Shown here: positions 30,848 through 39,453 of the stretch, in pieces
How positions within the stretch are numbered: position 1 is the first letter of the stretch
Layout of the letters: each line of letters opens with the position of its first letter
NCBI GenBank assembly: GCA_030448025.1
Contig: JAUJNQ010000004.1
Location: 225,517 to 275,873 of the forward strand
Direction: 5' to 3'
DNA length: 50,357 bases
From: Acidimicrobiales bacterium
GTDB taxonomy: Bacteria > Actinomycetota > Acidimicrobiia > Acidimicrobiales > GCA-2861595
Notes under the pieces: model-generated
The model's input: the letters and a program-made list of their open reading frames with translations, nothing else
Databases searched by the model: none
Told to the model about the DNA's origin: nothing
Program-made: the position numbers and the translations under genes

Positions 30848-32011
30848 TCACACCAGCAGCGGCCCGGCCCGTGGCGGCGCGGTGGTCCAGTGCCGGCCGT
30901 CGGGATCGGTGACCTCCAGGGTGGCATCTGGCCGCAGCTTGGCGTGCCATCCCGGCTGGTGCAGGCGGTGGTGATGGCGGGAGCAGACGAGGACGAGGTT
31001 CTCTAAGCACGTAGGGCCGTCGTCGGCGATGTGGACCACGTGATGGCCCTCGCACCAGCTCGACTGGCGGTCACAGCCGGGGAAGCGGCAGTGCTCGTCT
31101 CGGAGCACCAGGGCGTTCCACAGGTTGGCGGGGATGGTGCGGGTGGAGGTGCCGTAGTCGAGCACCGCCGAGCGTCCCGCCATGACCAGTCGGTGAAGGG
31201 CAGAGTCACAGCTAAGCGCCTGGATGGCAGCCCTGCTGAGCGCCGGTCCGTCCACCACCCGCCCTCCGCCACCGCCCTGCAGGTCCTCCAAGTCGATGAC
31301 CACGTTGACGTGGGGCCGGTGACGGCTTGCCGGGCGGTGGTTCTGGTGGTCGAGGAAGAACCGGCACAGGTCGGCCAGAGCGTCGACCCGGCGCTGCGCC
31401 GGAGTACGGGACGGCTCGGCGTCTGAGTCGGCGCTCTCGGCCATGCGTAGGGCGGTGCCCACCACCTCACCGCTCTCGGGGTCCAGAGTCCCGTCCAGCA
31501 CCCAAGTGCCGTCCAAGAGCTGTGACAGGTGCAGGCCGCGGGACTCGGGCACGGGCTCGTCAGCCAGCGCAGCGGCGTGGGCGGCCCAGTGGCCCATGGC
31601 CCGAGAGGTGTCGGCGACCGACAGGCCAGCCAGGCTCGGCACCAGCTCCGCCTCCTGCTCGGCGAAGAGCTCCAGCATCTCGGGCTTCAGCACGGCAACC
31701 ATGGCATCGACCTGGCCGCCGCTCAGCTCACCTGCCTGCCACGCGGCGGCGGTGACCGGCAGCTCGCGCAGTTTCTTGGCCCTCCCGGTCACCCTGGCCG
31801 CCTCCCGCTTGGTCATGGCCCCGTGCTGGCGCAGCCAGGCGGTCATGGAGGTGGCCGCGTCGAGGTCCCAAAGGCCGGCAGCGTCGAAGTCGCCCACCGC
31901 ACCGGTGATCTTGGCGTCGAGGCGATCCCGCAGGGCCAACACCTCGGAGATGGCCTCAGCGCACGGAGGGATGTCGAGGTTGTCGATCTCCATCGCCAGG
32001 CCCTCGAACAT
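30848..32011 (-). CDS. DUF222 and HNH-endonuclease domain protein
   Basis: 387 residues. The N-terminal two thirds match the DUF222 helical region (MTAWLRQHGAMTKREAARVT, VDAMVAVLKPEMLELFAE); the C-terminus is an HNH nuclease with CRFPGCDRQSSWCEGHHVVH and NLVLVCSRHHHRLHQPGW, so the zinc Cys and catalytic His residues are kept. This family is multi-copy and mobile-like in actinobacteria; its function is unsettled. It has its own strong promoter and interrupts the otherwise conserved order between cofE and the nucleotide-sugar genes, suggesting insertion. Confidence 0.88.
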   Translation of the reverse strand: MFEGLAMEIDNLDIPPCAEAISEVLALRDRLDAKITGAVGDFDAAGLWDLDAATSMTAWLRQHGAMTKREAARVTGRAKKLRELPVTAAAWQAGELSGGQVDAMVAVLKPEMLELFAEQEAELVPSLAGLSVADTSRAMGHWAAHAAALADEPVPESRGLHLSQLLDGTWVLDGTLDPESGEVVGTALRMAESADSDAEPSRTPAQRRVDALADLCRFFLDHQNHRPASRHRPHVNVVIDLEDLQGGGGGRVVDGPALSRAAIQALSCDSALHRLVMAGRSAVLDYGTSTRTIPANLWNALVLRDEHCRFPGCDRQSSWCEGHHVVHIADDGPTCLENLVLVCSRHHHRLHQPGWHAKLRPDATLEVTDPDGRHWTTAPPRAGPLLV

Positions 32012-32018
32012 GTCTCTA

Positions 32019-32047
32019 AGCGTACACCTGTTCGATGCCTATATCAA
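32019..32047 (-). promoter_or_regulatory. sigma-70-type promoter of the DUF222-HNH gene
   Basis: TTGATA (32047..32042), a 17-bp spacer and TACGCT (32024..32019), then 7 nt to the ATG at 32011. This is the most complete -35/-10 pair in the window and again implies a leaderless mRNA. Confidence 0.6.
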
Positions 32048-32099
32048 GATCTTTCCTTGTGGGACAAGGAATTCTAGCGAAGCAGTCCAGCTCCCGTCG

Positions 32100-32543
32100 T
32101 TAGTAGCAATCCCCGAGATCGAAGATCCATTCGCTGGCTGAAAGGGTGGACACGGCGGAAATCGCCGTCTCGTACGCGGTCCGATCGAAGTCGAAATGGA
32201 GCGCGTCCGGCAACGGTGGGCGGCCCCAGGCAACGAAATCCGACCAGCCGACAATGGTCTCGGACACCGTGATGCAAGCCATGACGCCACAGCATCCGGC
32301 CACACCGCAGGTTCCATCGAGAATGACCGCTCGACCCTCTTCCCCGTAGGCCGGCTGGCCCAGCCAATGACGGGAGGGTGGTGCCACCAGACCAATGTCC
32401 ACGCCGGGGTAGCGATCTTCGAGCATCTCGAACAGCGGAACACCATCGATCACCGGTACAGCGAGATCCTCGGGAGCGAGGATCTCGCTGTCGGCGGGCA
32501 CTGTCTTCACTGAGTACCGAACCAGGAAGAAGGAAGACAACAC
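32100..32543 (-). CDS. orphan protein of a Cys-x3-Cys-containing actinobacterial family
   Basis: Up to 147 residues; an in-frame GTG at 32510 (M-K-T-V-P-A-D-S) may be the real start. Core: VPVIDGVPLFEML, then AVILDGTCGVAGCCGVMACI, SETIVGWSDFVAWGRP and FDFDRTAYETAISAVS. This layout (Asp-Gly-Val-Pro-Leu, a Gly-Cys-rich turn, Thr-Val-x-Trp-Ser-Asp-Phe, Phe-Asp-Arg-x-x-Tyr-Glu) recurs in uncharacterised actinobacterial proteins. Base composition around 32020-32540 is visibly less GC-rich than the neighbours. With the HNH gene it forms the accessory insertion. Confidence 0.68.
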   Translation of the reverse strand: MLSSFFLVRYSVKTVPADSEILAPEDLAVPVIDGVPLFEMLEDRYPGVDIGLVAPPSRHWLGQPAYGEEGRAVILDGTCGVAGCCGVMACITVSETIVGWSDFVAWGRPPLPDALHFDFDRTAYETAISAVSTLSASEWIFDLGDCY

Positions 32544-32559
32544 CCCCGGAAGAACCGGC

Positions 32560-33513
32560 TCAGGACTCGCGGGCGGACCCGAACCAGTCGAGGACCGAGC
32601 GGCTGCCTACGTCCATCGTGGTCCACGGCTTCCAGCCGAGGTGGATGGTGGCCCGGCCGGGGTCGAGTGAGGAGCGACGCAGCTCGCCCGGGCGCTCGGG
32701 CGCGTACTCAGCGGGCTCTGCCACGCCGGCGGCTTTGGCCATGGCGTCGTAGAGCTGGTTCACCGACGTCTCCTTACCGGTGCCGATGTTCATGAGCAAG
32801 CCGTCACCGCGCTCCCCGGCCCGGACGAAGGCGTCCACCACGTCGTCCACGAACACGAAGTCGCGCGTCTGCTCGCCGTCACCGAAGATCTTGCAGCGCT
32901 CGCCGGCCAGCAGCCGGCCGGCGAAGATGGCCACCACGCCGGCCTCCCCGTGCGGGTCCTGGCGGGGGCCGTAGACGTTTGCCAGCGCCAGGGCGGTGAA
33001 CTCCAGCTGGTGCAGCTCGCGGTAGGCGACGAGGTAGTCGCCGGCCGTCTTCTTGGCCACGCCGTAGGGCGAGAGCGGCCGCTGCGGGAGCGTCTCCCGG
33101 GCGGGCAGGTCCGACGGGTCGACGTCGCCGTAGATCGTGCCCCCGCTGGAGGCGAACACCACCTTGCGGGCACCCGCCTGGCGAGCACCCTCGAGAACCT
33201 GCAGGGTGCCGAGGATGTTGACCTCGGCGTCGAACACCGGCTTGGCCACGGAGACTCGCACGTCGGCCTGGGCCGCCAGGTGGAAGACGACCTCGGGCTG
33301 GCGACGGGCCATGATGGGCACCACCTGCTCGGAGCGGACGTCGAGACGTTGGAACGTGAAGTCGTGATCGGGGTTCGACCGGGCGTCCACCAGGTTGGAG
33401 AGCGAACCCGTCGACAGGTCGTCGAGGGCGTCCACGGCATGGCCCTCGGCCAAGAGGCGGTCCACCAGAGTCGATCCGATGAAGCCCGCCCCACCGGTGA
33501 CCAGAGCTCTCAC
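32560..33513 (-). CDS. NAD-dependent sugar epimerase, UDP-glucose 4-epimerase-like
   Basis: 317-residue extended SDR: RALVTGGAGFIGSTLVDRLL, LAAQADVRVSVAKP, SSGGTIYGD, catalytic SPYGVAKKTAGDY, NVYGPRQDPHGEAGVVAIF and FVFVDDVVDAF. It most resembles GalE-type UDP-hexose 4-epimerases of actinobacterial wall clusters, but NDP-sugar specificity is not certain from sequence. GTG at 33513 overlaps the manC-like stop as GTGA and gives the correct N-terminus; the longer open frame is Arg/Gly-rich shadow. Confidence 0.87.
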   Translation of the reverse strand: MRALVTGGAGFIGSTLVDRLLAEGHAVDALDDLSTGSLSNLVDARSNPDHDFTFQRLDVRSEQVVPIMARRQPEVVFHLAAQADVRVSVAKPVFDAEVNILGTLQVLEGARQAGARKVVFASSGGTIYGDVDPSDLPARETLPQRPLSPYGVAKKTAGDYLVAYRELHQLEFTALALANVYGPRQDPHGEAGVVAIFAGRLLAGERCKIFGDGEQTRDFVFVDDVVDAFVRAGERGDGLLMNIGTGKETSVNQLYDAMAKAAGVAEPAEYAPERPGELRRSSLDPGRATIHLGWKPWTTMDVGSRSVLDWFGSARES

Positions 33514-34580
33514 GAACCGGGCACCCTGGCGCCGACGAGCCGGGCGTGGCCGTCGAGCTCGACGCCCTCTCCCACCACCGACAGCTCGGTGACCTCCGCA
33601 CCCTCCCCCACCACGGCGCCAGCGCCCACGATGGAGCCCTCGACCACCGATCCGGCGCGGGCCACAGCTCCGGGCAGGAGGACCGAAGCGACCACCCGCG
33701 CCCCCTCCACGCGAGCCCCGGCGCTGACCACCGAGCCCTCCACGTAGGACTCCTTGGCCACGAAGGCGGCGTCGCCGATCAGGCTCGCCGGCACGACCTC
33801 GCCGTCCACCACCGGTCCCCCGATGGTCCACACGCCGGGCTCCCCCTCGGTGGCGTGCGGAGCCGGCGGGCCGACCCGCAGGCCCGAGAGCAGGTCGAGC
33901 TGGGCCCGCAGGTAGGTGGCGGGGGTGCCGGCGTCGACCCAGTACGCATCCGACGCCAAGGCGAAGAGGGAGCCCTGCTCCACCATGGACGGGAACGTCT
34001 CCCGCTCCACGGAGACCCGCCGGTCAGCGGGGATGCGCTGCACGACCTCCGGCTCAATCACGTAGGTCCCGGCGTTGATGAGATTGGTGGGGGGTACGTC
34101 CGGCTTCTCGATGAACGCCTCGACCCGACCCGCTTCGTCGAGGGGGACGACGCCGAAGGCGCGCGGATCGGCCACCGGCGTGACGTGGATGGTGGCCTCT
34201 GCGCCGCTGCCTCGGTGGAACGCCACCAGGTCGCTCACGTCGAGATCGGTGAGCACGTCTCCGTTCACCACGAGGAAGGTCTCGTCGATCTCGCCGTGCA
34301 GGGCGGCGAAGCGGATGGCGCCACCGGTGTCCAGCGGCGTGGGCTCGACGGCGTAGCGCAGGGCGACGCCCGCGCAACGGTCGCTCGGGAACGCCGTCAG
34401 GAACGGGTCGGGCCGGTAGCCCATGGAAAGGGTGGCCTCCTTCACCCCGTGGGCGGCCAGATGGCTGAGCACCCGCTCGATCATGGTGACCTCGGCCACG
34501 AGGAGCATCTGCTTCGGCGTGGTGAGGGTGAGGGGACGCAGGCGGGTGCCCATTCCCCCGACGAGCACGACCGCCTTCAC
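33510..34580 (-). CDS. NDP-sugar pyrophosphorylase, mannose-1-phosphate guanylyltransferase-like
   Basis: 356 residues. The nucleotidyltransferase domain has LVGGMGTRLRPLTLTTPKQM, LDTGGAIRFA, VVNGDVLTD, FIEKPDVPPTNLINAGTYVI and DAYWVDAGTPATYL. The C-terminus (about 260-356) is a left-handed beta-helix of hexapeptide repeats (VVSAGARVEGARVVASVL). Such bidomain enzymes include ManC/Rv3264c, which makes GDP-mannose from mannose-1-P and would complete the ManB route; glucose-1-P specificity is possible. ATG at 34580 overlaps the His-rich gene stop (ATGA). Confidence 0.88.
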   Translation of the reverse strand: MKAVVLVGGMGTRLRPLTLTTPKQMLLVAEVTMIERVLSHLAAHGVKEATLSMGYRPDPFLTAFPSDRCAGVALRYAVEPTPLDTGGAIRFAALHGEIDETFLVVNGDVLTDLDVSDLVAFHRGSGAEATIHVTPVADPRAFGVVPLDEAGRVEAFIEKPDVPPTNLINAGTYVIEPEVVQRIPADRRVSVERETFPSMVEQGSLFALASDAYWVDAGTPATYLRAQLDLLSGLRVGPPAPHATEGEPGVWTIGGPVVDGEVVPASLIGDAAFVAKESYVEGSVVSAGARVEGARVVASVLLPGAVARAGSVVEGSIVGAGAVVGEGAEVTELSVVGEGVELDGHARLVGARVPGS

Positions 34581-35449
34581 GGCGCTGGTGGTGACTCTGG
34601 TGGTGGCGGTGGCGGGATCGTGGTCGCCGTCCCGGTCGGGGATTGCTCAGCGGGTGGTGGCGCCGCGGGTGGTGACCCCGCAGGTGGCTCTCCGGGCACG
34701 CCGGGAGCCCCTTCGGACCCCGGTATGCCCGGGCCCGGCGCCGGCGTCGGGGTCCCTTCGGGGTTGGGCGCCTGGGTGGTGGACGAGGTGGCGCCCGGGC
34801 TGCCCTCGACGTCGTTGAGGTTGTCGAGGTTGGGGGTCGACGGGGGCTCCTCGGGGATCTTGGCGTCCCGCGGAGCGAAGGCGATCACCAGCTTGTCGCG
34901 GTCCTGGAGGCGGATCTCCTTGGGGTCGCCCGGTCTCTCCTTGCCGTTGAGCAGCACCTGGAGCCGGCCCTCCTTGTCCCCGCACTTTTCCCCGTTCTTG
35001 TAGGTCTTGTCCCCCACCTTGACCGAGTCCTCGGTGACGGACAGGCCCACCGTCTGGGCGAAGGCCCCGAAGGTGGCCTTCGAGCCCGAGACGGCGCGGG
35101 TGAAGGGGTGGATGTGGATGACCCCGTCGTTGTGGGTGTGGATGCCGTTCGGGTCCCGATCGGTCTGGATGTCGGGGGCGAACTTGTCGCAGACGTAGAT
35201 GCCGTAGGCGGCGTGCCAGTGGTCCCCGGGGAACCTCTTGTCGGGGGCCGCGGCCCGGGGCTTGTCCGCAGTGGCGGGGTTGCCGGCGCTCAGGCGCTCG
35301 TTGCGGCTGGTGATCACCAGGAACACGCCCACGATCACCACCATGGCGAGGGCCGAATACCACCCCCACGGCCGCGCTCCCTGGCTGGTGCGGCCACCAC
35401 CGGTGGTGGCCGCCCTGGCCACCTTCTTGGCGCTCGATGCCTTACCCAC
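34577..35449 (-). CDS. membrane-anchored His-rich protein of unknown function
   Basis: 290 residues: basic N-terminus, one membrane anchor (ALAMVVIVGVFLVITS), then a compact outside domain with closely spaced histidines (DHWHAAYGIYVC and GIHTHNDGVIHIHPF), three further Cys/Lys-rich turns, and a 90-residue Pro/Gly/Thr-rich disordered tail. The His-x-His triplets suggest a metal-binding site. No family is recognised with confidence. Its GTG start is 6 nt after TAGCTT, whose TAG is the wbbL-like stop. Coupled to the manC-like gene by ATGA overlap. Confidence 0.75.
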   Translation of the reverse strand: MGKASSAKKVARAATTGGGRTSQGARPWGWYSALAMVVIVGVFLVITSRNERLSAGNPATADKPRAAAPDKRFPGDHWHAAYGIYVCDKFAPDIQTDRDPNGIHTHNDGVIHIHPFTRAVSGSKATFGAFAQTVGLSVTEDSVKVGDKTYKNGEKCGDKEGRLQVLLNGKERPGDPKEIRLQDRDKLVIAFAPRDAKIPEEPPSTPNLDNLNDVEGSPGATSSTTQAPNPEGTPTPAPGPGIPGSEGAPGVPGEPPAGSPPAAPPPAEQSPTGTATTIPPPPPPESPPAP

Positions 35450-35455
35450 GATCGG

Positions 35456-35461
35456 AAGCTA
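35456..35461 (-). promoter_or_regulatory. -10 hexamer of the His-rich gene (TAGCTT), including the upstream stop codon
   Basis: TAGCTT, 6 nt, then GTG at 35449. The TAG is also the stop of the wbbL-like gene, the same arrangement as at manB. Confidence 0.45.
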
Positions 35462-36352
35462 GCCGCGCCCGGCTGCCCGCTGGGCACAGGCCAGCGCAGC
35501 CCGCACCACCAGCCCGAGGGCGACCACAGGCTGCAGGCAACGCCGCCAGCCGGTGAGCGTGCGGTGAGCGAAGGTGAGGAGGGACCGGTGGTGGGTGACG
35601 ATCATTCGGTACGGAGCCAGCTCGGTGGACGCCCCGCGGACATGCACCACCCGGGCGGCCGGCTCGAAGACCACCGTCCAGCCCGATTCCCACGCCCGCC
35701 AGCACAGGTCCACGTCCTCGGCGAACATGAAGTAGGACTCGTCGAAGCCGCCCAGGGCCTCCCACGCCGGGCGGCGGACGAGGAAGCACGAGCCGGACAC
35801 CCAGTCTGCCTCGGCCGCCTCTGCCCGCTCCGAGTCGAGCATCCGGTACCGGCGACTGAAGCGGTTGGCGGGAGCCACCAGCCCGAGGAACCCGTGGCCG
35901 AGGGCGTCGGCCACCGACGGGAACTGCCGGGGTGAGGGGTAGATCGAACCCTCGAGGTCCTCGATCAGAGGTCCCACGACGGCGCGGCGGGCGTCGGCCT
36001 CCAGGGCGGCCGCGAGCGACTTGACGGCTCCGGGCTCGATCCTGACGTCGGCGTTGCAAACGAGCAGCAGATCACCTCGAGCCACCGCCGAACCGCGATT
36101 GGCCCCACCGCCGTAGCCCAGGTTGCCACCGGTATGGACGACCTTGACCTGGGGGTCCGCCTTGGAGACGGCGTCAACCGAGCCGTCCGCCGAGCCGTTG
36201 TCGGCCACGACCACGTCGGTCACGCCCTCCTCCCGTAGGCTCCGCACGCAGTCGAGGAGGTGCCGGCGGGTGTTGTAGTTCACGATCACGGCGCTCACGC
36301 GCTCCCCGGGATGGACCCCGCCCTGGTCCGTCACCCCGCCCTGGTCCGTCAC
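35459..36352 (-). CDS. wbbL: WbbL-like family 2 glycosyltransferase (rhamnosyltransferase)
   Basis: GT-A transferase with [70 protein letters not shown] and [16 protein letters not shown]. In mycobacteria WbbL (Rv3265c) adds rhamnose to the GlcNAc-PP-polyprenol linker of arabinogalactan, and it sits between manC and rmlD as here; the same acceptor is an inference. GTG at 36352 overlaps the upstream stop (GTGA) and gives 297 residues; in-frame GTGs at 36334 and 36298 are alternatives because of an 18-bp duplication. Confidence 0.86.
   Translation of the reverse strand: MTDQGGVTDQGGVHPGERVSAVIVNYNTRRHLLDCVRSLREEGVTDVVVADNGSADGSVDAVSKADPQVKVVHTGGNLGYGGGANRGSAVARGDLLLVCNADVRIEPGAVKSLAAALEADARRAVVGPLIEDLEGSIYPSPRQFPSVADALGHGFLGLVAPANRFSRRYRMLDSERAEAAEADWVSGSCFLVRRPAWEALGGFDESYFMFAEDVDLCWRAWESGWTVVFEPAARVVHVRGASTELAPYRMIVTHHRSLLTFAHRTLTGWRRCLQPVVALGLVVRAALACAQRAAGRG
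36316..36351 (-). repeat. 18-bp tandem duplication at the uxs/wbbL junction
   Basis: CCCCGCCCTGGTCCGTCA occurs twice (36316-36333, 36334-36351). It duplicates the uxs stop/wbbL start overlap in frame, giving two possible GTG starts and a repeated Thr-Asp-Gln-Gly-Gly-Val N-terminus. Confidence 0.95.
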
Positions 36353-37287
36353 TGGTGGGCGCCGATGTGGCGAAGCCACTGTGCCGTGCGTTCCAAACCC
36401 TCCCGGAGCGATACCCGGGGCTCCCATCCGAAGAGGCTCTGGGCCAAGGAGATGTCGGGCCGGCGCCGTGCCGGGTCGTCCACCGGCAGCGCCTCGTGGA
36501 CCACCTCGGACGACGAGCCCGTGACCTCGATCACCAGCCGGGCCAGCTCGGCCACGGTGAACTCGTTCGGGTTGCCGACGTTCACGGGCCCCACGTGGTC
36601 GGAGCCCAGGAGGGCGAGGATGCCCTCCACCTCGTCGTCGACGTAACAAAAGCTCCGGGTCTGGCTGCCGTCACCGTAGATGGTGATCGGCTTTCCGGTG
36701 AGGGCCTGGACGAGAAAGTTGGAGACCACCCGTCCGTCGGCGGGCCGGAGCCTGGGGCCAAAGGTGTTGAAGATGCGCACGATGCGCACGTCCACGCCGT
36801 GGAAGCGGTGGTATGCCATGGTGATGGCCTCGGCGAAGCGCTTGGCCTCGTCGTAGACGCCCCTCGGCCCCACAGGGTTCACGTGACCCCAGTACTCCTC
36901 GGGTTGGGGGTGGACCTCGGGATCGCCGTAGACCTCGCTGGTGGAGGCCAGGAGGAACCGGGCCTGCTTGTCCTTGGCCAGACCGAGCAGGTTGTGAGTC
37001 CCGAGGGATCCCACCTTCAGGGTCTGAATGGGCAGCTCGAGGTAGTCCTTGGGAGACGCTGGGCTGGCGAAGTGCAGCACTGCGTCCACCGGCCCCGGCA
37101 CGTGAACGTACGAGCTCACGTTGTGGTGCTGGAAGGTGAACCGCTCCTGGCCGAAGAGATCGGCGAGGTTGTCGATGCGGCCAGTGAGGAGGTTGTCCAC
37201 GCCCACCACCTCGTCGCCTCGCCCCACCAGTCGCTCGCACAGGTGAGAGCCGAGGAAGCCGGCGGCGCCCGTGACCACCACCCTCAC
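36349..37287 (-). CDS. uxs: UDP-glucuronate decarboxylase (UDP-xylose synthase)
   Basis: Converts UDP-glucuronate to UDP-xylose with catalytic NAD+. 312-residue extended [35 protein letters not shown], the UXS-type [40 protein letters not shown], catalytic [12 protein letters not shown] and [20 protein letters not shown]. These segments distinguish UXS from dTDP-glucose dehydratases. Directly downstream of ugd (37 bp), which supplies the substrate. Confidence 0.92.
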   Translation of the reverse strand: MRVVVTGAAGFLGSHLCERLVGRGDEVVGVDNLLTGRIDNLADLFGQERFTFQHHNVSSYVHVPGPVDAVLHFASPASPKDYLELPIQTLKVGSLGTHNLLGLAKDKQARFLLASTSEVYGDPEVHPQPEEYWGHVNPVGPRGVYDEAKRFAEAITMAYHRFHGVDVRIVRIFNTFGPRLRPADGRVVSNFLVQALTGKPITIYGDGSQTRSFCYVDDEVEGILALLGSDHVGPVNVGNPNEFTVAELARLVIEVTGSSSEVVHEALPVDDPARRRPDISLAQSLFGWEPRVSLREGLERTAQWLRHIGAHQ

Positions 37288-37324
37288 GGAGACGTCATCC
37301 CCGCCATCTCACCAGTGCGGCTCA

Positions 37325-38596
37325 TCACGGCCGGCCCAGGCCCTCGTAGGCGAAGCCCTTGCGCCGCGCCGCCGCCGGGTCCAGCAGGTTCCGGGCGTCG
37401 ACGATGGAGGGCGCGGCCATGAGTCCGCTCACCTTCTCGAGGTCGAGCCAGCGGAACTCGTCCCACTCGGTCAGGACCACCAGCACCGCCGCCCCATCGC
37501 ACGCCGCGTAAGGGTCGCCGCAGCGCTCCACGCCCTCGACCTCGCCCCGGGCCTGTGGGTCATAAGCCTGCACCCGAGCGCCACGTTGGATGAGCCGGCG
37601 GACGACCTCGATGGCGGGTGAGTCGCGCGTGTCGTCGGTACGGGCCTTGAAGGCCAGGCCCCAGGCGGCAACGGTGCGGCCCTCGACCGAGCCGCCGGCG
37701 GCAGCCACCACCTTTGCCACGACCCGCTCGTGCTGCTCGTCGTTCACGGCGATGACGCCGCGGAGCAGGCTGAAGTCGTAGCCGGCCTCGTCGGCGATGT
37801 GGACCAGGGCACGGGTGTCCTTGGGAAAGCACGAGCCGCCCCATCCGGGCCCTGGCTTCAGGAACTCGAAGCCGATGCGGGGGTCATACCCCATGCCGAA
37901 GACCACGTCGCGGACATCGGCACCCACCGCCTCGCACAGGTTGGCGAGGGCGTTCACGAACGACACCTTGGTGGCGAGGAAGGCGTTGGAGGCGTACTTG
38001 ATCATCTCCGCAGTGGCCGGGTCGGTGACGACGACGGTCGCTTGGATGCCTTCGAAGAGTGCGGCCACGCGGATGGCTGCGGCCTGGTCGTCGCTGCCGA
38101 TCACGATGCGGTCCGGGTTCAGGCAGTCGTGCACCGCTGACCCCTCCCGGAGGAACTCCGGGTTGGAGACGACGAAGACGTCGTCACGGCCCAGGGCCTG
38201 CTCCACCACGCGCGTGGACCCGACGGGCACGGTGGACTTGTTGACGACGATGGCCTCGCTGCGCAGCCGGGGGCCGATCTGGCGTGCGGCCTCCTCGATG
38301 TAGCGCATCTCGGCCGACCCGTCGGCGGCCTGCGGCGTGGGCACGCACAGGAAGGTGAGCTCGGCGTTGTCCACAGCGCTCTCGGCACCGAGGACGAACG
38401 AGAGCCGCTGGCTGTCGAGACCCTGGCGCACCATCTCCTCCAGACCGACCTCGAAGATCGGGATCCGTCCCTGGCCCAAGGCCTCGATTCGCTCGGGCAC
38501 CACGTCGGCGCATACCACGTCGTGGCCCAGGTGGGCCAGGTAGGCCGAGGTGGTGAGACCCACGTAGCCGGCACCGATCACCGCCACGCGCGTCAT
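37325..38596 (-). CDS. ugd: UDP-glucose 6-dehydrogenase
   Basis: Two-step NAD-dependent oxidation of UDP-glucose to UDP-glucuronate. 423 residues: Rossmann motif VAVIGAGYVGLTTSAYLAHL, FLCVPTPQAADGSAEMRYI, NKSTVPVGSTR, SNPEFLREGSAVHD, catalytic Cys in WGGSCFPKDTRAL, and a second Rossmann-like domain with LAFKARTDDTRDSPA. ATG at 38596 overlaps the rmlD stop (ATGA) and gives the normal N-terminus; upstream open sequence is shadow. With uxs it makes UDP-glucuronate and UDP-xylose available for the wall polymer. Confidence 0.95.
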   Translation of the reverse strand: MTRVAVIGAGYVGLTTSAYLAHLGHDVVCADVVPERIEALGQGRIPIFEVGLEEMVRQGLDSQRLSFVLGAESAVDNAELTFLCVPTPQAADGSAEMRYIEEAARQIGPRLRSEAIVVNKSTVPVGSTRVVEQALGRDDVFVVSNPEFLREGSAVHDCLNPDRIVIGSDDQAAAIRVAALFEGIQATVVVTDPATAEMIKYASNAFLATKVSFVNALANLCEAVGADVRDVVFGMGYDPRIGFEFLKPGPGWGGSCFPKDTRALVHIADEAGYDFSLLRGVIAVNDEQHERVVAKVVAAAGGSVEGRTVAAWGLAFKARTDDTRDSPAIEVVRRLIQRGARVQAYDPQARGEVEGVERCGDPYAACDGAAVLVVLTEWDEFRWLDLEKVSGLMAAPSIVDARNLLDPAAARRKGFAYEGLGRP

Positions 38597-39453
38597 CGAT
38601 CCACGAGCTCCTTCACCAGACGCTGAAGCGACTCTCGATGGTCGGCCAGCAAGGGCAGCCCGGACAGCCTCAGCGCCGCGTTGTCGAGGACGGACCACAC
38701 CGGCCGGGGCGCAGGGCGAGGAGGGCCGAGATCGGCGGTGCCCACCGGCCGCACCTTGTCGGCGTCGAGCCCGGCGGCGCTCAGCGTGTCCTTGGCGAAC
38801 TGGTACCACGTCGTGGGGACCTGGTTGGTGACATGGAACGTACCCGGGAGGCGGCTGGTCACCAGCAGCCGCACCGTGGCGGCCAGGTCGTCGGCGAAGG
38901 TGGGGCAACCGTGCTGGTCGGCCACCACCGCGATGTCATCCCGTTCGCCGGCGAGGCGCAGCATCGTCTTGACGAAGTTGGCGCCGTGGCGCCCGCAGAG
39001 CCAGGAGGTGCGGACCACCGTGTCCTCGGCGCCGAGCTCCAGCTCACCTCCGAGCTTGGACCGGCCGTACATGGAGCGCGGCCCGGTCTGGTCCCACTCC
39101 GTGTAGGGCCGGCCGGTATCCCCGGGAAAGACCCCGTCACCAGAGAACACGTAGTCGGTGGAGATGTAGCACACCGAGGCACCCACCAGGCGGGCGGCGC
39201 CGGCCACGTGGCGGGTGGCCAGCGAATTGACCCTCCAGGCCCGATCGGTGTCAGCCTCGCAGCCGTCCACGTCGGTCCAGGCCGCGGCGTGGACCACGGC
39301 GTCGGGCTTGGCCCCGAGCAGGGCGTCGAACACGGCGTCTCGGTCGGCCACGTCGAGCTGCTCACGGCTTAGAGCCACGAGGTCGTGGTCGGCGAACACC
39401 TCGACCAGCTCGCGTCCCAACTGGCCTCCGGCCCCGGTGACGAAGACTCTCAC
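38593..39453 (-). CDS. rmlD: dTDP-4-dehydrorhamnose reductase
   Basis: Last step of dTDP-L-rhamnose synthesis, NAD(P)H reduction of the 4-keto group. 286 residues: VFVTGAGGQLGRELVEVF, VVHAAAWTDVDGCEADTDRA, SVCYISTDYVFSGDG, the Y-x3-K in MYGRSKLGGEL, and VVRTSWLCGRHGANFVKTML. GTG at 39453 overlaps the rmlB stop (GTGA). Part of the coupled run rmlB-rmlD-ugd, then uxs-wbbL. Confidence 0.94.
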   Translation of the reverse strand: MRVFVTGAGGQLGRELVEVFADHDLVALSREQLDVADRDAVFDALLGAKPDAVVHAAAWTDVDGCEADTDRAWRVNSLATRHVAGAARLVGASVCYISTDYVFSGDGVFPGDTGRPYTEWDQTGPRSMYGRSKLGGELELGAEDTVVRTSWLCGRHGANFVKTMLRLAGERDDIAVVADQHGCPTFADDLAATVRLLVTSRLPGTFHVTNQVPTTWYQFAKDTLSAAGLDADKVRPVGTADLGPPRPAPRPVWSVLDNAALRLSGLPLLADHRESLQRLVKELVDR

